Assembly (NCBI GenBank): GCA_007130265.1
Contig: SLST01000578.1
Span: 1-7,972 of the forward strand
DNA length: 7,972 nt
Direction: 5' to 3'
Source: Spirochaetales bacterium
GTDB lineage: Bacteria > Spirochaetota > Spirochaetia > DSM-27196 > SLST01
Notes under the pieces: generated by a model
The model's database searches: none
What the model was told of the DNA's origin: nothing
The model's input: the letters and a program-made list of their open reading frames with translations, nothing else
Translations under genes and position numbers: made by a program
Shown: positions 1 through 4,800 of the stretch, piece by piece
How the letters are laid out: each line of letters begins with the position of its first letter
How positions within the stretch are numbered: the first letter of the stretch is position 1

Positions 1-97
1 CAGCAATCATCACCTCGCTGAGAACGTCGATCGCGACCAGGTAGCCGACGCGGTTATCCGTTGGTTCGCACCGGCCATGTTCGCACCGGCCTCCTGA
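1..97 (+). CDS. C-terminal fragment of a protein, possibly an alpha/beta hydrolase
   Basis: An open frame enters from the left edge (first whole codon at 2) and ends at TGA 95-97, giving 31 visible residues. They include a His-His pair near the edge followed by an amphipathic stretch, LAENVDRDQVADAVIRWF. A histidine followed by a terminal helix ending in a Trp-Phe pair resembles the end of many alpha/beta hydrolases, where the catalytic His sits just before the last helix. That reading is inference from a very short piece. The last residues carry a FAPAM/FAPAS duplication encoded by a direct repeat. The stop codon lies inside the -35 region of the next gene's promoter, so the two genes are packed tightly but probably transcribed separately. 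No start is visible. Confidence 0.55.
   Translation, partial: SNHHLAENVDRDQVADAVIRWFAPAMFAPAS
64..91 (+). repeat. 13-bp direct repeat, period 15, in frame
   Basis: GTTCGCACCGGCC occurs at 64-76 and again at 79-91 with only AT between the copies. The period of 15 bases equals five codons, so the upstream protein gains a duplicated FAPA(M/S) block next to its stop. It looks like a slippage duplication. I see no further copies in the window. Confidence 0.8.
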
Positions 98-122
98 CAA
101 GCCTTCCAAAACTTCATATATT
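94..122 (+). promoter_or_regulatory. Sigma-70-type promoter for the membrane-protein gene
   Basis: CTGACA (94-99) and TATATT (117-122) match the -35 and -10 hexamers at five of six positions each, with the ideal 17-nt spacer. Position +1 is expected about seven bases after the -10 box, at 129, which is the A of the ATG. The resulting mRNA would have no 5' leader. The -35 box overlaps the stop codon of the preceding gene. Confidence 0.65.
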
Positions 123-128
123 GACCCG

Positions 129-905
129 ATGCTGACATTCATGGTGAAGAAGGCCTTCTTCGACATGTGGGACCACTTTCTCGGCGTGGTAATCATGAAC
201 CTCGGGTTCATCGTACTTCTGACCGTTCCGCTGCTGCTTCCCTCAACCCTCGTCGAGTTCAGCGTCATTGCGGCTATCGCTTCCCAGGTGATTGGCGGCA
301 TCCTCGTGATCGTCTATATGGGGGCGATCTCGATGGCCGCGCGCGACATTGCCAACTATGAACGACCCGAGTTCGGGAGGGTCTACGAGTACCTCAAGGA
401 GACTTGGCGCACGAGTCTGCTGTTCGCCATCCTGTGGCTCGTCGTCGTCCTCGTTGTGGTAGTGGGAGTTCCCGTGTATGCAAACATGGGCAACATACTC
501 GGACTCATCGCGATCGTCTTTCTCTTCTGGGCGGTCGTTATCTGGACGCTTGCGAGTCAGTTCTTCTTTCCGATACGAGCCCAGCTCGACACGAAGTTCA
601 GCAAGATCATCCGCAAGTGCTTTGTCATCTTTTTTGACAACACCTTCTTCGCTCTCACGCTTGCGATCGGGAGCGTCGCGATTATCGTCGGCTCCGTCTT
701 CACCGCCCTGTTGCTGCCGGGCATAACCGGCCTTCTCATCTGGCATCAGGTAGGGGTCAAACTGCGTCTGCTGAAGTACGACTATCTTGAGGAGAATCCG
801 GACACGAATCGCAGGAGCATCCCGTGGGATGCCCTGCTCATCGATGAACGCGAGCGAGTCGGCAAGCGGACGCTTCGCGGCATGATCTTCCCCTGGAAGG
901 AATAA
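129..905 (+). CDS. Multi-pass inner-membrane protein, DUF624/YesL-like
   Basis: This is a 258-residue integral membrane protein. Hydrophobic segments lie at about 17-37, 44-70, 96-117, 122-145 and 170-205; the last is long enough for two passes, giving five or six in all. The first pass contains an Asn followed by a run ending in Pro (MNLGFIVLLTVPLLLP), and a small-residue-rich second pass follows. This layout resembles the DUF624/YesL family, whose function is uncertain and whose members often lie near sugar-uptake genes. The assignment is a resemblance only. The C-terminal tail is polar and basic, ends in GMIFPWKE, and should face the cytoplasm. ATG 129 is chosen because it sits at the predicted transcription start; ATG 141 in the same frame is the alternative. 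Neither has a Shine-Dalgarno. The stop (TAA 903-905) is one base from the stop of the convergent ROK-like gene. Confidence 0.85.
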   Translation: MLTFMVKKAFFDMWDHFLGVVIMNLGFIVLLTVPLLLPSTLVEFSVIAAIASQVIGGILVIVYMGAISMAARDIANYERPEFGRVYEYLKETWRTSLLFAILWLVVVLVVVVGVPVYANMGNILGLIAIVFLFWAVVIWTLASQFFFPIRAQLDTKFSKIIRKCFVIFFDNTFFALTLAIGSVAIIVGSVFTALLLPGITGLLIWHQVGVKLRLLKYDYLEENPDTNRRSIPWDALLIDERERVGKRTLRGMIFPWKE

Positions 906-906
906 C

Positions 907-2745
907 TCAGTCGACGTCTGCTTTCAGACGTCCCGAATTGGCGAAGTATATCGCCCCGACCGCCTGGCCGAACTGAGCGACCGTATACGTCGAGTCGCTG
1001 TCGAGCTCCTTCATCAAGGGGGTGTACGCCATCTCGCTGTCGGCCGCGATCAGCTCAACCGAATCGCGGCGCGTGGCGCCTTCCTGCAGGAGCTCGAAGC
1101 ACCGCGCGATCTTCACGAACCGACCAAAGAGGAAGCGCTGCCGGATTCCGGTTCCAAGGAGATACTCGGTCTCAGCGTACACCACCGCCAGGTACTCACC
1201 GATCGTACGGAAGACTTCGGCAACCTCCTCAACCGTCTCGGCGAGGTCCATCAGATACGCGAGGTATGGTTTGCGCTTGTCAACCGGCGACTCCGGGACG
1301 AAACGCATGAGTCGCGCGCCCTCCTCGGCGACAAAGCCGGCCTGTTCGATCTCCCGCACGAGGTCGGGGTGTGATCCGCACAATGCGGCGTCCGCAAGGC
1401 GGAACGCTCCAGCCTGGCTCGCGAGCTTCTGAGGAGTGCCGGGTATGCCGGTATTGGTGTTCGCAAGGCTGCGCAGGTCCTCGGGAGGAAACTCGCGCGC
1501 CGAGTCACTGCCAAGGTCGAGGATGAGATTGTAGACCTCCAACGGTATCTCGGGAATTGTGCCGTCCGCGCAGACGAGCCCAGTACCAAGGTCGGTACCA
1601 AGCGAGTGCGCGAATACCCCGCGTGCGCAGAGTTCCGGGGTCGCGGACGCGGCGAGCTCGACCGCAGCGGTAAACGCCGCCATCGGTCCGTCGTTCGTGT
1701 TCATCACAACGCCGTTCTCGCGACAGAGCCCGGCCAACTCCGTGTCGAGGGCCGTGAGCCGCGCGAACTGCCGCTCGAAATCGCGGGCGGCATTTCTTCG
1801 CATACCCTGGGTCTTGGGTACTTCGCCACCGACGATCCTGTTCCGGATGACGACATCCGGGAAACAGAGACCGATCGCGTCAAAGGGTCTCAGTCGGTCT
1901 CCGAGCACGTTCTCCGTGTGGGATGCGACCTGCTGCATGAGCTCGATCGACGCCTCGGGAGCGAGGGCTTGCGAGACCGCGTCTGTGAGCTCATCGGCGT
2001 TCTGCGCCTTCCTTCCCTCCGGCGTCTCGAGCGAGGCTCGTACACGCAGGAGTCTGGCGATCGTGACGATCGGGGTGATAATCTGCTCGACCTCGGCGTA
2101 GCTCGCCGGGTTCCAGTCGTACTCCTTCAGCGCCAAGAGCGTTCCGTCAACCTCGAGTGCCCCCTTGATGTCGGTGCCGCCGATATCAAGACCACAGATG
2201 ACCGTACCGTCGAGTCCCTCGATGGCGTCACCGAAGGCATCGGTCGGCTGAGCGGAAAAGGTGACGGACTCGACCGCGGAGGGCATGTCGTCGATGTCGC
2301 ACAGCTCGACCGTGAACCGGCGTTCCCCGGAATCTATACTCGGATGCAGCGCGTCGTTGATCCGGTCGAGCATGTTGACGATTCTGCCGTACTCGGTGCG
2401 CTCGGCGCGGGGTCGATCGATCTGGAAGGCCTCGACAACTTCATCGAGCAGGTCCGCGACCCGGCCCTTGCCCCGCTCAAAGTACAGCGTCAGCGCATAC
2501 CCTCCAAGCGTGGCCAGATGGTTGTAGACCTCGGCCCTCACGTAGTCGAGAACGAGCTCCCGTTCCCGATCGCTGAGCGGTCCAAGCTCCGGTAGCGGGA
2601 TCGTGAACCGCTTCGTTGATTCACCGTCGGGCAGGATGAGGACTGCCTCGACCCGCGCCGCGGGATCCGCCAGCAGCTCCCGGCGGAGATCCGTGATGAA
2701 AACCGGGCGGCCGTGCTCTGCCGCTTCAATGAACTGAGATATCAC
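907..2745 (-). CDS. Large divergent ROK-like sugar kinase with an extra N-terminal domain
   Basis: With a GTG start at 2745 the protein has 612 residues. The second part is an ASKHA-fold kinase of ROK type: phosphate-binding loop DIGGTDIKGA at about 187-196, IGLCFP near 291-296, NTNDGPMAA at 349-357 holding the likely catalytic Asp, GTDLGTGLV (second nucleotide-binding loop) at 383-391, and FGQAVGAIYFA near the C-terminus. ROK proteins normally have about 300-400 residues and carry a His plus a CxCGxxGCxE zinc motif after the GTG loop. Neither is visible here, so this is a remote branch with unknown substrate; a glucokinase-like role is only a guess. The first ~185 residues match no helix-turn-helix or other domain I recognise. 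The start is set by TGGAGGG at 2755-2749, 3-4 nt before the GTG; an in-frame ATG at 2772 has no ribosome site. It is the last gene of the presumed operon, 71 nt after the transporter. Confidence 0.8.
   Translation of the reverse strand: MISQFIEAAEHGRPVFITDLRRELLADPAARVEAVLILPDGESTKRFTIPLPELGPLSDRERELVLDYVRAEVYNHLATLGGYALTLYFERGKGRVADLLDEVVEAFQIDRPRAERTEYGRIVNMLDRINDALHPSIDSGERRFTVELCDIDDMPSAVESVTFSAQPTDAFGDAIEGLDGTVICGLDIGGTDIKGALEVDGTLLALKEYDWNPASYAEVEQIITPIVTIARLLRVRASLETPEGRKAQNADELTDAVSQALAPEASIELMQQVASHTENVLGDRLRPFDAIGLCFPDVVIRNRIVGGEVPKTQGMRRNAARDFERQFARLTALDTELAGLCRENGVVMNTNDGPMAAFTAAVELAASATPELCARGVFAHSLGTDLGTGLVCADGTIPEIPLEVYNLILDLGSDSAREFPPEDLRSLANTNTGIPGTPQKLASQAGAFRLADAALCGSHPDLVREIEQAGFVAEEGARLMRFVPESPVDKRKPYLAYLMDLAETVEEVAEVFRTIGEYLAVVYAETEYLLGTGIRQRFLFGRFVKIARCFELLQEGATRRDSVELIAADSEMAYTPLMKELDSDSTYTVAQFGQAVGAIYFANSGRLKADVD
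913..932. terminator. Perfect 8-bp hairpin at the convergent gene junction
   Basis: GACGTCTG (913-920), loop CTTT, and CAGACGTC (925-932) form a perfect 8-bp stem with a 4-nt loop. It lies inside the last codons of the ROK-like gene and just past the stop of the membrane-protein gene. There is no clear U-run on either side, although the minus strand reads GAGTTATTCC beyond it. It could act as a weak bidirectional terminator or a 3'-end barrier between the converging transcripts. The structure is seen; the function is inferred. Confidence 0.45.
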
Positions 2746-2748
2746 ACA

Positions 2749-2755
2749 CCCTCCA
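2749..2755 (-). promoter_or_regulatory. Shine-Dalgarno that decides the GTG start of the ROK-like gene
   Basis: TGGAGGG on the minus strand lies 3 nt before GTG 2745. It is the best ribosome-binding sequence in the window. It argues against the longer reading that begins at ATG 2772, which would place this site inside the coding region. Confidence 0.7.
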
Positions 2756-2816
2756 GTTCTTCCCCTGACCATATCATGATCGATTGCCCGATGCTACCGC
2801 ATAGACTCGAAACGTC

Positions 2817-3515
2817 TCACGGTCCTGTTTCATCGCTCACGAGACCCTTGCGTTGCCAGCGGCTTGCCAGGTAGACGAGCGGCGTGTCGGCCGCCGCGAC
2901 GATTGCCTTCAGTACGTAGGTCGTGACGATGATCTCGAGGAGAACACGCCAGGGCACAACTCCGTAGAAGGCGGCAAGGGCGAAAACGATACTGTCGATG
3001 AGCTGGCTGACCAGCGTACTCAGATTGTTGCGAATCCAGATACGTTGTGCGCCGGGAAGCTTCCGTCGCCAGAAACTGTACGCCCACACGTCGTGGTACT
3101 GACTGACGACATACGCAACCAGACTCGCCAGGGTGATCCGTGGCATGAGCGAGAAGATGGCGCTGAGATGGGGATGGGCTTCGTCGGTCGGGTGCGGTTC
3201 AAAGAGCAGCGCGAGGTTCATCAGGACGACCATCGCAATCAGAGACGCGAATCCGACGGCGACCGCGCGGTTGGCCTCCCTGCGCCCGTAGTTCTCGGAG
3301 AGTATGTCGGTCACGAGAAACGATGACGCATACACGATATTGCCCAGCGTCGCGGTCATTCCGACGAGCTCCACGTATTTGACGACCTGGATGTTCGCCA
3401 CGATCGCCGCGATTGGAATCCAGATGTAGAGCCCGAGCTTCCCGAAGAGTCGGTACGCGAGGAGGATGGCGAGGAAGTTCGTACCGAGCATCCCCAGCCA
3501 TAGCAGTTCATTCAC
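2817..3515 (-). CDS. Queuosine-precursor transporter, VUT family (YhhQ-like)
   Basis: A 232-residue polytopic membrane protein of the VUT/DUF165 family (COG1738). E. coli YhhQ of this family imports the deazapurines preQ0 and preQ1 for making the tRNA-modified base queuosine, and some relatives take up queuine. Signature motifs are clear: TDILSENYGRREA (69-81), RNNLSTLVSQLIDS (162-175) and DTPLVYL (210-216). Hydrophobic segments lie near 4-24, 28-44, 56-74, 87-106, 125-145, 168-187 and 190-216, with the charged loops expected of the family, and the length is typical. The start is GTG 3515, preceded by TGGAG with 7 nt spacing. It stands second in a presumed three-gene minus-strand operon, 85 nt after the thymidine-kinase-like gene and 71 nt before the ROK-like gene. 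Which precursor it carries cannot be read from the sequence and depends on the queuosine genes elsewhere in the genome. Confidence 0.9.
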   Translation of the reverse strand: MNELLWLGMLGTNFLAILLAYRLFGKLGLYIWIPIAAIVANIQVVKYVELVGMTATLGNIVYASSFLVTDILSENYGRREANRAVAVGFASLIAMVVLMNLALLFEPHPTDEAHPHLSAIFSLMPRITLASLVAYVVSQYHDVWAYSFWRRKLPGAQRIWIRNNLSTLVSQLIDSIVFALAAFYGVVPWRVLLEIIVTTYVLKAIVAAADTPLVYLASRWQRKGLVSDETGP

Positions 3516-3549
3516 GGGCCCACTCCATGCAGAGGCGAACGGTAGCTTC

Positions 3550-3581
3550 CAGGACGGCTCCTGTCAAGGCGCCCCAGCGCC
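3550..3581 (-). other. Two small hairpins in the leader of the transporter gene
   Basis: The 85-nt gap between the thymidine-kinase-like gene and the transporter holds two perfect 5-bp stems with 4-nt loops. Given as plus-strand positions, GGCGC/GCGCC is at 3568-3581 and CAGGA/TCCTG at 3550-3563. No U-tract follows either, so they are not classic terminators. They may be processing or mRNA-stability elements, or chance in GC-rich DNA. I could not fit them to a known preQ1 riboswitch class by eye. Confidence 0.3.
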
Positions 3582-3600
3582 GCCGAGGCCGATCATCCGG

Positions 3601-4719
3601 CTACAGTACGTCGGTCCTTCGGTTGTCCGCCAGCCGTCGTTTCAGGTACGTCGCGTCCAGACCCAGTTCATCCGTGAGCTGCCGCACCTGTTCGGCGGAC
3701 AGCAGATTCAGCTCAACGAAAAGGTAGACGACCGCGCGTTCGGCTATGCAATCGACCAGGAGCGAGTTCATGTGCACGGACTCCGCTTCGCCATATCGCG
3801 AGGCGAAATCGGCAAAGAGCCGCGACGAACGCATTGACGAGTGCATCGCGTGGAGCTCTTCCCGCAGGGGTGCAATCTCGCCGCGACTCGCGCGTTCACC
3901 AAGCGGCTTGAGAACCAGAAACGTGTACTCCTTCCCCGGCAGATAGTGATGTTCGTCGCAGCGGGTGCAGTAGTTCGGCTCGCGCGGATCATCCTTCTCC
4001 GCGTCTCCGCCTATGATGATCAAAGGATCAAAATAGAGCGCCGGGCATTCGGCGCCGCCTATCCGATAGGAGCGGTAGGTGTAGAAGCTGTCGGTCAGAC
4101 ACTGCTCGTGCTCACAGTAGGCTGTAAGCGGAAACACGTCGGTACAGACCTCGAGCAGGAGTCTCGCCGTTGCATTGAAGGTCTCACGCCGGAAATTGAG
4201 AATCAGGCTGGGAAAGATGAAGATGAGTCCGCGCTTGCGACTCTCTCGATTTACGACATAGGCGAGCCGCTCATCGTAGAAGGACGCTTCGTCGATGATC
4301 CACGTACCGTGCTCGGGATGCGTTCTGAGGAGCTCCTCGAGATCGAAGCTCGTGCCGATGTGCGCGATGTTCTCTCCACACCGCTCGTATCCGCCGCGGT
4401 AGGCGAGCGCATCGTCCGGGTAGGAGGTGAACCGGACCGAGTCGAGATGCGAGCGGACGACGAACACGCGACGACGATCCGCGCCTGACGTCGTTGTGTG
4501 CCCGGCGAGGACCTCTGATTTTCCGAGGACTACCTGCGAATCGCGCCATACCCTCGACGAGTACTCGGTCTTGCCCGAGCCCATGGGCCCGATGACCAGG
4601 ATCCGCCTCGCGGGCCTCACGAAGTCGAAGTGGTTGAATGCGTGGTGAAACCGGAACTCCGGGTACCCGAGGCTCTTCAGGAAGTGCATGACCTCCCGAC
4701 CGCCATGTGTCTGCTCCAT
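3601..4719 (-). CDS. Divergent thymidine-kinase-like P-loop protein (TK1/type II fold)
   Basis: This is a 372-residue protein from ATG 4719. The first ~260 residues follow the order of type II thymidine kinases: Walker A GPMGSGKT (44-51), VRSHLDSVRF (88-97) in the place of the family's D-x-R strand, Walker B with the catalytic acid, WIIDEASFYDE (140-150), matching the usual DEAQFF, then NFRRETF (175-181) in place of DFRGEPF. A split zinc ribbon follows, C202-x4-C207 with C251-x2-C254, and GGD precedes the second pair as in the family. Typical members have about 190-200 residues and phosphorylate thymidine; this one has inserts and about 110 extra C-terminal residues, and DEAQ has become DEAS. 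A (deoxy)nucleoside kinase role is therefore likely but the substrate is uncertain. The alternative start ATG 4689 follows GGGAGG by only 2 nt. An in-frame upstream extension to 5106 is an antisense shadow of the trehalose gene. It is the first gene of the presumed operon. Confidence 0.8.
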   Translation of the reverse strand: MEQTHGGREVMHFLKSLGYPEFRFHHAFNHFDFVRPARRILVIGPMGSGKTEYSSRVWRDSQVVLGKSEVLAGHTTTSGADRRRVFVVRSHLDSVRFTSYPDDALAYRGGYERCGENIAHIGTSFDLEELLRTHPEHGTWIIDEASFYDERLAYVVNRESRKRGLIFIFPSLILNFRRETFNATARLLLEVCTDVFPLTAYCEHEQCLTDSFYTYRSYRIGGAECPALYFDPLIIIGGDAEKDDPREPNYCTRCDEHHYLPGKEYTFLVLKPLGERASRGEIAPLREELHAMHSSMRSSRLFADFASRYGEAESVHMNSLLVDCIAERAVVYLFVELNLLSAEQVRQLTDELGLDATYLKRRLADNRRTDVL

Positions 4720-4726
4720 CCGTCGA

Positions 4727-4755
4727 TTTATACCTGGCTCGCTCCTCGGCCGCAA
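4727..4755 (-). promoter_or_regulatory. Promoter for the minus-strand kinase-transporter-kinase operon
   Basis: On the minus strand TTGCGG (4755-4750) and TATAAA (4732-4727) are separated by exactly 17 nt. The expected +1 is 4720-4719, at the ATG of the thymidine-kinase-like gene, so its message would be leaderless. The -35 box is back to back with that of the divergent trehalose gene; ten bases, including half of the palindrome CAAGCTTG (4753-4760), lie between them. Confidence 0.6.
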
Positions 4756-4765
4756 GCTTGTCGAC

Positions 4766-4795
4766 TTGACTGCGCCCACGCGGTCATGGGACCAT
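4766..4795 (+). promoter_or_regulatory. Probable promoter for the trehalose gene
   Basis: TTGACT (4766-4771) matches the -35 consensus at five of six positions. The -10 is weak: GACCAT (4790-4795) at 18-nt spacing keeps the A2, A5 and T6 positions. A start near 4801-4802 would coincide with the ATG. A weak GGGA (4788-4791) 9 nt before the ATG is the only Shine-Dalgarno candidate, so a short-leader transcript from further upstream remains possible. Confidence 0.4.
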
Positions 4796-4800
4796 GACGT

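Noticed and set aside
243..746. A 167-residue minus-strand open frame opposite the membrane protein.
   Set aside because: It is a strongly charged mirror of hydrophobic codons, as expected for an antisense shadow.
1606..2595. A 329-residue open frame on the plus strand.
   Set aside because: It lies antisense to the ROK-like gene, is rich in Arg, Gly, Asp and Glu with no recognisable motif, and is a mirror of GC-rich codon use in the real gene.
2746..2772. ATG 2772 as the start of the ROK-like protein.
   Set aside because: It has no ribosome site, and the TGGAGGG at 2755-2749 points to GTG 2745.
3516..3600. A known preQ1 riboswitch ahead of the transporter.
   Set aside because: The hairpins have 4-nt loops and I find no class-I or class-II consensus by eye; a covariance search would be decisive.
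3841..4488. A 215-residue plus-strand open frame.
   Set aside because: It is antisense to the Walker B and zinc-ribbon region of the thymidine-kinase-like gene, with no start signal or recognisable domain.
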